A stretch of 64,000 nucleotides of DNA from Hymenopellis radicata (lineage: Eukaryota > Basidiomycota > Agaricomycetes > Agaricales > Physalacriaceae). The DNA lies in assembly GCA_015501595.1 (NCBI GenBank), contig JADNRX010000042.1, positions 1-64,000 on the forward strand, written 5' to 3'. Numbering within the stretch: position 1 is the stretch's first letter; the number at the start of each line of letters is the position of its first letter. The translations under genes were made by a program, and so were the position numbers. The notes under the pieces were generated by a model. It was not told where the DNA came from. It did not search any database and worked only from the letters and a program-made list of their open reading frames with translations. This document shows, one piece after another, positions 11,721 through 22,825 of this stretch.

Positions 11721-12832
11721 TATGCTATCGACCACCATCATCAAATTACGATTCGACCTCAAATCGCTCGCCATCGCCCGGAAAAAGCCCTCTACGACTC
11801 CTAGAGGCAAATAAAAGCCTGAGAGCCAACTCTCGTAGCACAAAAAAAGAGCCTCGTTGCGAGCACCATCAAGCAAAAAAAGAGCCTCGTTGCGAGCACC
11901 ATCAAGCAAAAAAAAGGGCCTCGGACATTCCATTCTGAGCACCATCAAGCACGGACGACGAGCCCTACTCCGTGGCCCACCTTCACCTCACAGTCCCGCC
12001 GTCGTCGTCCTGGCATTCCTCCTGAAGCGACGCACGCTCCCGGTCATCTCCGAGACCACGTAAGCACGGCCACGTCAGTCAGTCTAGGCCCTTCGCACCA
12101 AGTCCACGCGTCCCTATGGATCGACGGCTGCTAACTCGCGAGGCCACTGGACGACAACAACTCTGCGATACAGAACCACTCCGTACCAAGCGACCGTCTA
12201 CCCCCTACACGTATGCGCCGTCAGACGCGCTCGCACAATTCCGACTGAGCCGATGTTGGCTGGGTCTTCGAGGTCGGCGCCTGCAGTGCTCTTGCCCGGT
12301 GCTTCCAGCCATGCTTGGCCTCTCTTCGGCGACGTCCCGCCCGCCGTGTCCCGCTCCTGTCTTCGGAGACATTTTCCTCAGCCATCTCCGCCAACTGCAC
12401 AGTCAGCCACACCGGGCCGGCTTCTGCCCTCTCTCGTCGGTATTACCATCATTGCTGTATCACCCAGACATGAATATACACCATACTTGCTCAAATCCTC
12501 ATGGCCCCACCATTCAATCATTGTTGCAAACACGGTATAGTGCCAAGTTACCGGAAGACAATGACCATATCTTGCATCTCGCAACTACGAGCGTACTCTC
12601 ATATGAGTCCTCGTATATTCTAGTGGCTGGATTACCTGATTGCTCTAGACAGTGTACATGCCAGAATATCTATGAGACTGCAGGCAGACGGGCCAAATGC
12701 GCGTTGGACTAGGTCGATTGAGCCACACATCCCATAGGGGATGTATTCGGCAGGACCATACCACTACTACGCGCTTGTCATCTTCAAGTGATGTTGTTAC
12801 AGTTGCTTGAATGTGTGAGCTCTTAAATGGTG
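11721..12832. other. Gene-poor stretch with a short tandem repeat
   Basis: From 11842 a 33-bp unit (a run of A followed by GAGCCTCGTTGCGAGCACC) is repeated twice exactly, with a third, diverged copy ending near 11950. Beyond it lies a plus-strand open frame (12116-12712, 198 codons) that resembles no family I recognise, has no visible domain and overlaps other frames of similar length. I do not call it a gene. Confidence 0.5.
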
Positions 12833-12840
12833 CTTGTCGG

Positions 12841-14212
12841 TAGTGAACAGCCGGGGTCGGCCCACCCGGTCCGGGTGGCGGGTGGGGGTGCATGCGGGTA
12901 CGGGTCGGGGTGCCGGTCCAAGAACCCGGTGTGACCCGCGGGACCCGTAGTCACCCGTGGTCATATATTGGTATGGACTTCATGTGGCAAGTATTTAAGG
13001 CAAGTACTTGCCCAACACTTCCCTCTATAAAATTCCATATTTTAAGGATTTTTGACAATTTATTTGGCCTCAAACGAGGCCAACGTCGTTGAGAAACGAC
13101 GTTGCGGAACAATTTCCGCGATCGCCGAGTTGCCCGAGGATTCCGGCAATTGCCGGATAACGATCGGGCAGTCTGATCGCCATCTCTTGCCTCTTCCCAC
13201 CACAGCACGACGTTGTCGTCGTGCTCGTCAGCCCTAGAACTTCTTCTGGGGCTTTTCTCTTCTCTCCTCTTCGTGGTCCTCTGCTTTGGATGGCGTGTTT
13301 GGCTGTGCGCCGGCCGCCACGCCCTTGGATTTGCTCCGGGGTGTTTTGATGCGCTCGTCTTCGTGACGGCGCCACTTCGACTATGTCCAGTCCGGCGTAA
13401 GCCCTCGGGACGAGGCCGCCCTCCTACGGAACAGCGCGCGCGTGCGCTTAGCCGTGGATTCGCCCCGCCTTGCCGGATTTACGCCCCCGATGCGTTATGG
13501 GGTTTCTGGTGCTCGTCTTTACGACGGCGCCATTTCTATGAGAATTCTACCGGCTACGACGACGACGACCATCACGGATATCCTGTCCTTGCGACGGCGC
13601 TTCCTTGGCCGCGATTTCGACGCGTAAGCCCTCAAATGAGGCCGCGAAGGACTACTTTTTCGCGCTCTGCTCTCTCATCGAGCAGCGCGAATGCGTAAGC
13701 CTCCTCGACGGAGCTGCGGCGTCTCTGGATGACGACGACGGGCTTCAAGAGGCTGGATGAGCCCCCGCGCCGTCTCGTTCTTACATCCAACGAGGCAATG
13801 GGTGGATTTTGGGGGCTGGAAGGCGTCGCGGGCGCTTCTATCCCCAGACGGTACGTATTCATATTCTTCTCTTTCTACTCGCGCTCGCTGTCTCCCCGCA
13901 CACAGGATCTCGTCACCACCATTTCCTCCCATGCCCCCACCATACCTTTCTGCACTTGGTTGGGCCGCGGTTCTTGCTCTCGCAAGTAGCCGGGGCCTTG
14001 CCGATGCATATCGTGCACGTCGCTAACCCCGCGCAATTGCTCGGGGGTCGTCGGCGGGCACGAAAAGCGTGAGGGTTGCGAGGGTCTCGGGTGACCCACA
14101 AACCGTGGGTCTATGAGCGGGTGACCCGCACCCGTACTGGCGGGTCGGGTAAAGTCGCGGGTCGGGGTCGGGGTCAGGATTAAATACCCCGGCCGACCCG
14201 GGCTGTTCACTA
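12841..14212. mobile_element. hAT-like non-autonomous element H1 (1372 bp)
   Basis: Ends are inverted repeats starting TAGTGAACAGCC and closing GGCTGTTCACTA. They are flanked by a perfect 8-bp target duplication, CTTGTCGG, at 12833-12840 and 14213-14220. The terminal ~150 bp at both ends are strings of GGGTC/GACCC-rich short repeats. The interior is related, in inverted orientation, to elements at 46003-47265 and 61751-62942, and carries copies of the hairpin motif CGTAAGCCCTC...GAGGCCGC (13395, 13621, 13693). No transposase is encoded. The 8-bp duplication and TIR point to the hAT superfamily. Confidence 0.85.
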
Positions 14213-14503
14213 CTTGTCGGTGTGCAATCTACTGACGGGAGGATGTGGTCAAGTGCTGGCTATAGCAAATGGTCCAAAATTGATCCAATTGTTTCTTATG
14301 CTCTTGTATTTCTTCGGCGACTGACTATAGGTCAGTTTCGGAGCCTTGAGCTCCTGACTGTGCACCAGAGGCGCGCGGCGACCTTCTTAAATGCGGAGAT
14401 ATCCCCGCGAGTACTTAGTGCATGGCGTGAAAGCTGGAATTCGCCACTTACAACGCTTTCACACCCGGCCGTTCCTGATAGGGACCTTGTGCCGGTTTCT
14501 ACC

Positions 14504-14528
14504 TACCTACCTACCTACCTACCTAAAT
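14504..14528. repeat. CTAC tetranucleotide microsatellite
   Basis: About six tandem CTAC units, just before an F-box gene fragment. Confidence 0.8.
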
Positions 14529-14554
14529 ACATATCATCATGCTACGCACTTCCT

Positions 14555-14610
14555 CTAGATGGCGCACACTTTCCTTTGTCCAACTGCCGTCTCTGGACAG
14601 CCATACCGGT
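14555..14610 (+). pseudogene. Short F-box gene fragment interrupted by a MITE
   Basis: About 55 bp match the segment of the F-box family that encodes SRWRALSLSNSRLWTTIP. The match ends exactly at the MITE inserted at 14611. No continuation of the gene is seen after the MITE; the second large element begins there. Confidence 0.6.
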
Positions 14611-14867
14611 TACTGTATACTTTCGACCGTATATTCGAATAACGGATCACGGAGGGCAACGAACCGAACTTATCGCTTAGGATAACGCGTCACGGACCTC
14701 AATTTCAGGGTCAGATGGCCCAAAACGGTAAAAATTTCGCTCCCGCCTACGGCGGGACATCCAAATGCGGTAAGTCGGGGCTCCGTGCCTGGCAACGAAC
14801 TTAGTTCATATAAGTTCGTTGCATAACGCATCACGACCGGCGAACATCCGGTCGAAAGTATACAGTA
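14611..14867. mobile_element. 257-bp MITE, copy b (identical inverse of copy a)
   Basis: Same length, termini and interior as 4355-4611 but in the opposite orientation; no mismatch was seen on reading both. TA flanks both ends. It is inserted in the F-box fragment that ends at 14610. Confidence 0.85.
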
Positions 14868-14927
14868 CCCGTCGGGCCTTCCTCAATGCACCCACCTCAA
14901 GATTGTTCCTAGTTCTGTGTCTTCTGC

Positions 14928-16086
14928 GAGGCCACTTGTCCTATCGGAACTGCGCCTCATATTGGCAGTCCAATTTCTGTTCTTTTTTGTGGACCTCAGA
15001 TCGAAGATGCGTCGCGTTCTCGAATTCTCATTGCAGATGACAGAGGCCGTATGTCCTACCGGAACGATGGCTTCGTAGGGTGTGTTGGCAGACATTTTTT
15101 TCATTTTAGTTTGATGGCTCGCCGGTATACTAGGCTGAGCTTGTTGTCTTCCTGCACCACATGTACTGTACTAACGCGACCATGTCTTCACATAACACGT
15201 AACGGGGCCGCGTGAGTGAAGACCTGAGGTCTCGCATAACGTGTAACGGCTTCAAAATTTCCCCGATACAGGCTAGAAAAGGAAATTTTTCGCGCGGCGG
15301 CTAGCGCCACCACTCCAAATAAGGCAATTGCCGCCTTTGTGCCTTGATGTGAAGACCTAATCCAGTGAAGACTGAGTGTAACGCGTAACATGCCGTGAAG
15401 ACTTGGTCGTGTTAGTACAGTAATGGAACTCTGTGTCTCGAGGAAGCAAGGTGCGATTCGTCGTCTCTTTCATGCTACTGACTTGGGGGGAGAGATTGAA
15501 CACGACGCGAATAGGTCTATGCCACTACTACGACGTTTTACTGATGTGCGTTTATGCGGACGGGTTCTCATGATGTGAGTGGGAAGAAGTTGTCTATTGC
15601 ATTGAGGGCTCTCCTTGACTCGCGGCGACTGGGCTTAGCAGAACGGGTGCCTCATTATGTGGCCAGGTGGCATAGAATTTTTGGGTTCCAATGTGTACAA
15701 CCCTGACGATGTTCGTGAGTACCAAGTCACATCATCGTGGCGTGCCTTGTGCAATTCCCTGTTGCTTATTCTACCTACTAGCCAAATGCGAAGAAGATAC
15801 GAGGCGACTTGTCCTATCGGAATGGCGCCTGATCCACTAGTAGACCGAAGACATTTTTTTGATGGAGCCTTTAACGAGGACAGAGTTCCTTCTGCGGCAC
15901 TAGCTCAGTGTTCGTCTTCATCTGCAGAGCAGGCTCTATTGAGGATTGGTTCGTCGATTGGTTTCATATGGTGCATGCTGTTGTTCTTGGACGGGCAGGT
16001 TGAATAGTTGCCTCGATTCTGATGGTAGACCACTGTCTGAACTTTGGTTGAAGAGAAGGTGACGTGTCCTACCGGATATGGCGTCT
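14928..16086 (+). repeat. Array of ~31-bp motif, forward orientation (5 copies)
   Basis: Copies at about 14928-14958, 15043-15075, 15622-15653, 15801-15830 and 16056-16086. The clearest reads GAGGCCACTTGTCCTATCGG followed by AACTGCGCCTC. Confidence 0.75.
15164..15422. mobile_element. 259-bp MITE, copy c (related subfamily)
   Basis: Terminal inverted repeats TACTGTACTAACGCGACCA and the matching end TGGTCGTGTTAGTACAGTA, flanked by TA. Internal repeats of TAACGTGTAACGG type and a GC-rich central hairpin (GCGCGGCGGCTAGCGCC) resemble the 257-bp family in layout but not in full sequence. Inserted in the left arm of element 2. Confidence 0.8.
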
Positions 16087-16099
16087 ATACATATGCAAC

Positions 16100-17160
16100 T
16101 TGTACTTTTGGTGTGTAGCACGGCGGATGGCTTCTTTTGTTTTTGACGGCGACATTACACGGCCGCGCATAGGCCATATCATAACTGAACCTCTAGGAAT
16201 ATTGAGGAGGCGCAAACACGATCGCTACGCGTCTAAGGAGGCAAATAGTCTGGGGGTTGATATCCCCATACAATCAGCGCGACCCCAAACTGGATATCGA
16301 TGACGCTCTGCGTTGACTTACCTCATACCTTTATGGCGCGTGAGAGTCATGGGCAATCCGACTACGTCTTTTGTTCTATCACCGTCGCATCCATCGCACG
16401 GCCGGGTAGAGGAGCATGCAGGCGACTTGGACTTTGTGACCGCTTGGTACCACTACTATGGCATCACCAAAGAGGTACCGCTCCCACGATCATGGCACTC
16501 AGTCCGTCTTCCCTACTCATCCATCACGTCGTCTCACTCGCGTGCTATCCAGACGTCTAGATTCCGCCTCCACGCGTCGGGCGGCAAGCGCATGATGGAG
16601 AGTCTGAAGAAGATGGCGGGCCGCACCCGGGTGTAGTACGCGGCTTGGAGCGGGGAAGCGTGGAGACTGGCCTTGCCGGGGAGTATGCCCCCAGAGAAGA
16701 GATTCAAGAGTACGTCTTCCTCTTTTACCTCGTCTCCTTCTCCTCATCCTCGCCGCCACATGTCCGCGAAGAAGGCTCCTCATCTCAGTCACGCCCACCG
16801 TCGCCACCACTGTCTGCTCCCCCGCCGCGAGCATCCCGGGGATTACCTAGAGACACGCTGCCGCTACACACTGCTGGAAGACGCGTTTAGTTATACTTCT
16901 TGATACTGCTATAAATAATCGATACAGAGATGCGTAGGTTGGCGCACTGTTTTGCTAGCGGGGCGTGACGCCCATAATGGCACATGCCCATGTACGATTT
17001 AAACACCTGCCGCAGCCGCGTCGTCTAACCGGGCACATGGGAATGTTTACTCGGAGGAAGAGATGATCCGGTGCTTGAAAGTCAGGTATCGTATCCGTAG
17101 GAGAAGCGCGAGCACGGGAAGAGGGATGAGATCGTTGTTCCTCGAGCACTGAGCAGAGAA
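16100..17160 (+). repeat. Core segment repeated at about 9480-10560
   Basis: Direct copy of the element 1 core. The frame at 16673-16903 ends in the same residues, RCRYTLLEDAFSYTS, as the other copy. The two differ by indels, so coding function is doubtful. Confidence 0.55.
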
Positions 17161-17231
17161 GTTCGCCGCAGAATATCCTTTCCTGGTTAAATGCAAACCA
17201 AAAATGGTGCTATCTGTCTTCAAGAGATCAC

Positions 17232-19901
17232 TAGGCTCCGTTCCGGTAAGGCAAGTGGACATATCAAAGCACCAAAAACGACACAAGCATTGTGTATGAG
17301 GTACCTTTCCGATAAGCCAAGACGCCTCGAGTCGAGGGAGTTCCCGCCCAATAGACAAGCCCCTCCCACTCACGCCATGAGAACCGTCCACCTGACGCTA
17401 CATAACGACGCTTCGAATGCCCTCTCAGGTCAAGAGGAGAACTAGGAACAATTTCGAGGTAGTTAACATGCACAGCAACATCGGGGCAGTAAACGCAGCT
17501 ACTGGCTCAAACCGAGAGTAGGAGGGAGGAGTACCGCGTCTCGTCTAGTCGCGTCCGCTACATGGACATGGCGCTCTTGTCGGATCTGAACCTCCCCCAT
17601 GTAAAAACAAGCTTGCGCACGTAGAGGTGCCATATCCGTTAGGACAAGAGGCCACGGTCCGAAGACACGAGGAGTAGGTATAACTAGTCGCCTTCGGCAC
17701 AGACACGGTAAGAGGAAACCAGCAAGGACACGAGAGGTTGGAGAATCATCGACTGGTGAGTGCACAGACGTCTGACAGAGAAGAAGAAACCGTCGCGAAG
17801 AGTCAGGGCCAGCGCGTCCTCAGCAGTAGTAACGTAGAAGTTTCCGCCACGAGTGGTACAGTCCTGGCCCTTCAAGAATTCGACGAAGGACAAGGTTGAA
17901 GGCGCGGACAAGGAAGAGAAGCCGAACGTCGGTATATTCAATCTCCGACTGAAAATGTCTGAGGCTGCGGCCCCAGGTTCAACGTTCCGCGACAACCTCG
18001 TTGAAGAAGATTCCCCTACAAGTCCTTCCGCGGCAGCTGCGGGAGATGGCGACAGTCCCCGCGGTGAAATGGGTTATGAATCCGATGTCCCCCCACTCAC
18101 ATCCGCTCACATTAGGAGAATTTGTCTACCAATTCGATTTTAACAGAGACCAGTCTACGAAATCCGTTCCATGGCACAAGAAAGCGATATTCGAAGAGGT
18201 ATGACGTGACCCCAAGGAATAGAAATAAAAAAATTGCACCGAGGACGAGGCACGCCGGCAGGTGTAAGTACTGGCCTACGCACGAGGCATGTACGCAACG
18301 TAAAAACAATTCTGCAGATGAATACCCGTGCCCAACTGAGGCGCTGATCCGACAGGACAAGTCGCCTCTCCACTACAGCCTACTCCGCATGCAAACAGTC
18401 GACTGAGGATTTAATGACCGACCTGGTCTGCAAAAACGCCTTTACCGGATACGAGCCCCCTTTCCGATAGGACAAGTGGCCTCGGCGAAGAAGATAAGGA
18501 ACATGGAGGAAGCTTGAAGAATGCGTTAAGAGGGGACACAGAGGGGACACGGTACGTCTTCCAGTGTTAGGCGCAAAGAAAAGCGCGGAAAGGAGGAAGA
18601 GAGCACAGCCTCCGAAAAATTGGAGATTGGAATCTGTATCGAGACACCATATCCTGTAGACCATGGCGCCTAGGAGGGATACATACCACCCGGTGTGTGA
18701 TTCCCAAACCAGTGTTAATCCAACTTGAACAAGCATCGACTCGACGCCGTGGGCGTACCGTTCCACTTCCAACTTGTCAACTGTCCGCCATAGGGAGCGC
18801 GGACACCCGAGCCTGCACAACCACCAAGGAACGAAAATGAGTACCGTCGATGGAAGAAAAAAGGACTTTTCGGACCATATAATTGAGGCACCTTCCCGCT
18901 AGGACAAGTGGCCACAGAACCGTCGAGAATTTCTACCGCCCTTACTTGTGCAAGGCGAGAGCTGGCCCATGAAATCGGAGATTGAAAGGCTTTCCGCTAT
19001 GCCGTCGGTCCGATGTTGCTGCTCTCGTTGACAAAAAGAACGTGTGAAAGAGCGCTATTCAGTAGTAGTGACCCTATGCCGCTAGGCCAAGTGCAGTCAA
19101 AGATACGGGTATTCTCTGCTATGGAAAGCGAAAAAGGTTACGCGCCCTATACGGCCCATAATAGGACCACGCGGCTACGTAGCCTACGCCCAATGGCCTC
19201 GCTTCTTTATGAAGAGAAGATGCAATAGCATGACCTCGGCGACACCAGTCGCGTCTGACGAGACAAAACACGCAAAAAAATATTCGGTGGAATTTAGGGA
19301 ATCATTGTCGAACTAACCGGCTAGGCTAATCCGCCTAATCGACATACCTACGATTCGCAATACGATTTCGTCCTCTGATCCATGTATCAATAAATGACAA
19401 CGACGGTGAAGGACAACGTACGCGCTGACGTTCGAGGACGATAAGTGGCCGCGGAAAGTATGCCGACCTACTCAGCTTGAAATTGAGAGAGGACGGGGAA
19501 CATGACACGAGGGGTATTGGGCATGTCTGACGTCTTAGGCGTAGACAAAGGACGGAATGACGTCGATCACCGCTGCTTATGCAAAGCGAGAGCCAGGCTC
19601 AGCCAGCGTTCTACAGGAGCAGAGTATCACGCGGGATGGGTATACCCTCCTAGCACCGGAGACTGGTAGCTGGAAGGAAAGACGCGGACACACCACGCAA
19701 GTCGGGGAGGTATACCGGTGTGCTTTCCATATGCATCCAGAACTAGATATCCTATCCGTCCTATCAACACAATGCTAGGCACAAAAAGGAAGGAGAGAGT
19801 AAAAAGAGCACAGTGTCGTCGTGCCCGATTTCAACCTCCCCATGTAAAAACGACTTTAATGTCAAGATAGAGGTGCCATATCCGTTAGGACAAGGGGCCA
19901 C
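17232..19901 (-). repeat. Array of ~31-bp motif, reverse orientation (9 copies)
   Basis: Copies at about 17232, 17298, 17623, 18338, 18452, 18641, 18885, 19069 (degenerate) and 19869, each about 30-33 bp. All read as the reverse complement of the forward arrays. The last six match, in inverted order, the left arm at 3304-4845. Confidence 0.75.
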
Positions 19902-20221
19902 GGTCCAAAGACACGAGTAAGTATAATTAGTCGGCTTCCGCACAGAGGGAATTAGCAAGGAAATGGGAGATTGGAGAATAAAGAAAAGACATCCAGTCTC
20001 AGCGCATGAGCACGCAGAGATGGATGGCGCACAGACGAGGAGACGCACAAGAAACCGTTGCGAAGAGTGGGAGCCAGCGCGTTCTCAGCAGTAGAGTGCT
20101 ATTGGCATGGAGAAGTTTCTGGTCATTCGGCCTTCGTGGGTAAAAGCAAGGTGGAATGCGACGAAGGACAAGGCGTGGACGAGGAAGAAAAACGGAGAAA
20201 TTCAAACCGTGTGTCCGAACA

Positions 20222-20560
20222 TTCAATCGCCGATTGAAATCTTCGGCCCCAGCCGTCAGTGATTGAAATCCTCTTGATCAACGACTTTATTCCTTCATTT
20301 CTAGCTCTTACAACATCTGATCACTGTGTATATTATAGATCTGAAATGGACACGAGATCCTCTCAGAAATCTTCGGTGCGCTCGCCGAGACGCTGCATCA
20401 TCTCCGCACGCTCCTTCTCTGAATGCATACATTCTGTACGGAATGCCCATGCCATCATGCTAGACACCTGGCGCGCCCTTTCCTTGTCCAACTCCCCTCT
20501 CTGGACAACCATACCGATTTACCCGCTTCGAGCAAAGCTTTCTAGACACGATGCGCACCC
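20222..20560 (+). pseudogene. 5' fragment of the F-box gene family
   Basis: Starts with TTCAATCGCCGATTGAA, then follows the F-box gene of 42079-43347 through its leader, a damaged F-box (the methionine is followed by frameshifts), and then SFSECIHSVRNAHAIML and RALSLSNSPLWTTIP. Similarity fades near 20560. It mirrors the fragment at 2308-2940. Confidence 0.7.
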
Positions 20561-20689
20561 GCTGTTTCTAATTGCTGGATTGAAATGGTGATATCGTCCT
20601 CACAATGATGCGATTCTGTGCGTGCGTTCGAGTTCCAGATTAGACTGTAATCTCGGCCGCATATGCAGCTTACTTTTTCTGTCTGAGGC

Positions 20690-20800
20690 AATACACCGAG
20701 GATGTTTTCGTTCGTTCCTGGGATCTACTGGCGTTCAGTCTTACAGCGATAATCTCAAGGCCGATACCAATGCCCTTTCATTTGACTCCTTTTCAACAAG
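20690..20800 (+). pseudogene. BTB-domain gene fragment
   Basis: About 110 bp resemble the start of the BTB domain of the gene at 29958-31061: FLGSTGVQSYSDNLKADTNA and SFDSFSTS against the gene's VVFNLHSDNLKVHTNAIPFD. It begins and ends abruptly and has no usable start. It lies next to the F-box fragment at the edge of the transposon block. Confidence 0.55.
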
Positions 20801-21148
20801 CTTCCTCTGCTCGCTTTAATGGTCGTCGCGAAGCCGTTCCCGTCTTAATACCGATGGCGACTGCGAACATATTGCCTTCAAGGTTACAGCCATCAGGTGG
20901 CGCATAGTATACGAACCGTGTACACTACAAATCATCCCGAGTCAGACCTGAACTCGGGCGCACAATTTACGCTGGCGGTGATGTCCTGGAACCGATCCCT
21001 GTCGAAGAGCTCGAGGAATCGGGGCGTCGCACTACTACAATACACGAAAGTTGCATAAGATGTTGTAGTATCAATCAATCGGAATGACATGTATCATAGT
21101 AAATAAGGACTGCATAAGATCATAAAGTTAAATCCACCGCCTCTCCCA

Positions 21149-22825
21149 CTAACTCAAAAAAGGCTCCAAACACCCCAGATAATCCACAGGGGAGACCTCC
21201 GACATAATCCGCTTCGCCACCGTAAATCTCATCGCGTTCAGCACCCGAGGCTTCCATTCGCCTCCATCCACCTCATCCTTCACCCATGCCACAAAGCCAC
21301 CATGGAACAACACTCTCTTCAGCTGCGGTAGTCCATCGGCCAATCCCTTAATCATCTCGAGCTGCTGCTTGAGATCTATCGCCCACGAACAATCGCGTGA
21401 CGACCGCCCCACGTCGCGTGTAAAGTAGCATTTGTCAAAGGAGATGACAAGCTCCTCAACAGGCCAGCGCGTCGTCCTCGCCTCACACATCGTACCCAGT
21501 TCCTGCAAATGTGTAAGCTCAGGTTACATTGTGAAAGTAAACCGAAACGCACCTCGAACATCTTGGGCACCGTATACTCGTTCGAGGAATCGTCAGCAGT
21601 ACCAGTATAAATCACCCGAATCACCCTCAGATTCGGCATAGGTTTGTCCACAGGCGGAACGACCCATGGCGAGTTGAGGTTGCAGTCGAACACGACCAGC
21701 TCTCGTATGTTCGTGGTCGTGAAATCATCGCCGCTTGGGCGCAGGAATGGATGCGATGAATCCGCATACGGTTCCTCGCTGTTCGTACCCGTAGAGTCGA
21801 GGACTAGTAGCTTCGGTCCCAGACCAAAGAATTCGGGAAGAAGCCCTGGCGGTGCTTTGAAGGAGATTAGGTTGGGTAGGTCAGTGCCTACTCGCACTGG
21901 AATCTCCATGGGCATTTGCCCGAAGCGGGTGTTGATCACGTCGTGAATCTTGATATGCGTGAGGGACGGGAACGACTGAAGCCTTGTGTACAGGAATCGG
22001 GTGTCTTGCCACGACACATGCATGCCGTCGATCTCTAGATGGGTAAGGGCGGCGCGTCGAGCAATGCAAGCGTCGATGGTGAAGAGCGCGTCTGTATAGA
22101 GCCGCCGGAGATTTGAGACAGGTATGATGGATGGTGATTGTAGGAGGCGGCATTGCGATAACCGTCCGGTGATCTTCAGCTCCTCCAGACCTCGCATAGC
22201 TCCGAACACGGCCTTGAGCTCGGCGTCAGAAACCTCGGCACTCATGCAGCAGCTTTCAGCAATCTTCAGCACCTTCAAGCGCGGTGCCACGACCTTCACC
22301 AGCTTGAGCACCCTCTTCGTGATGACCACACCCATCATCGTCAACTCCTCCACCCGCATCCGAGCCAGCGCGGACACAAGAACATTCACGACATCACCCT
22401 CCTCCAAAAGCTCCTCAAAGTCCCCAACATAACAAGGCGCGCCAATTCGGCACTTTTTCACGAACCCCGCTTCGTACACGTCCAGCTCCTTCCCATTCGC
22501 CACCGAGCGCGCGAAATCAGTGCTCATGACGGCGTCGATGCAGAACGGCTCGGTGCGCCAGATGACGGGAAGCGTTAATGCGGCAAAGCGTTTGGACACC
22601 TTAGCGAGGGATCTGAAGAATTCAAGGTGCTCCTTTTTCGACCATCCATCGTCCTGCGATGGATTCAAGTGCCCAAAGATCTCGCTGTAGATCTCCACAG
22701 GTATTGGAGTCCGCTTTGGCGCTACGAGAGAATCAGACAACGTTGACGAAGAGAAGAATGGATTAAAACTCACTCTCCCGCTCGGGGGTAGGCTTCGTCT
22801 TGAGAGTCCTCCTAGCAGACTTCAT
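21149..22825 (-). CDS. F-box/LRR-like protein (three exons)
   Basis: Predicted SCF ubiquitin-ligase adaptor. Exons on the minus strand are 22825-22774, 22721-21553 and 21502-21149 (about 524 residues), with GT-AG introns of 52 and 50 nt. The F-box-like core PIPVEIYSEIFGHL follows the first intron, then FFRSLAKVSKRFAALTLPV. The rest is an irregular LRR region (LEELKITGRL, LRRLYTDALF, LTHLEIDGMH). The first intron falls at the same codon as in the gene at 426-2040, and the last intron also sits in the C-terminal part of both. The ATG at 22825 was chosen because it opens the exon that splices to the F-box in frame. An unspliced alternative start lies inside intron 1. Confidence 0.8.

Larger units (their letters stand above)
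14868..20250. mobile_element. Large non-autonomous element 2 with mirrored motif arrays
   Basis: Same organisation as element 1: a left arm with five forward motif copies, a shared core (about 16100-17160) and a right arm with nine reverse copies. The segment 15560-18000 is collinear with 9000-11520, and 18040-20260 is the inverted repeat of 2941-4985 plus 8627-8760. A 259-bp MITE (15164-15422) is nested in its left arm. No transposase or recognisable protein domain was found. The right edge abuts an F-box gene fragment that reads outward. Termini and target duplication were not resolved. Confidence 0.6.

Noticed and set aside
12116..12712. 198-codon open frame on the plus strand
   Set aside because: No domain, no splice structure, overlapping frames of similar length and a location inside repeat-rich DNA; likely chance.
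12841..12960. GGGTC/GGGTGG-rich repeats as telomeric sequence
   Set aside because: They are bounded by TIRs and an 8-bp duplication and recur in two other elements; no telomere repeat unit is present.
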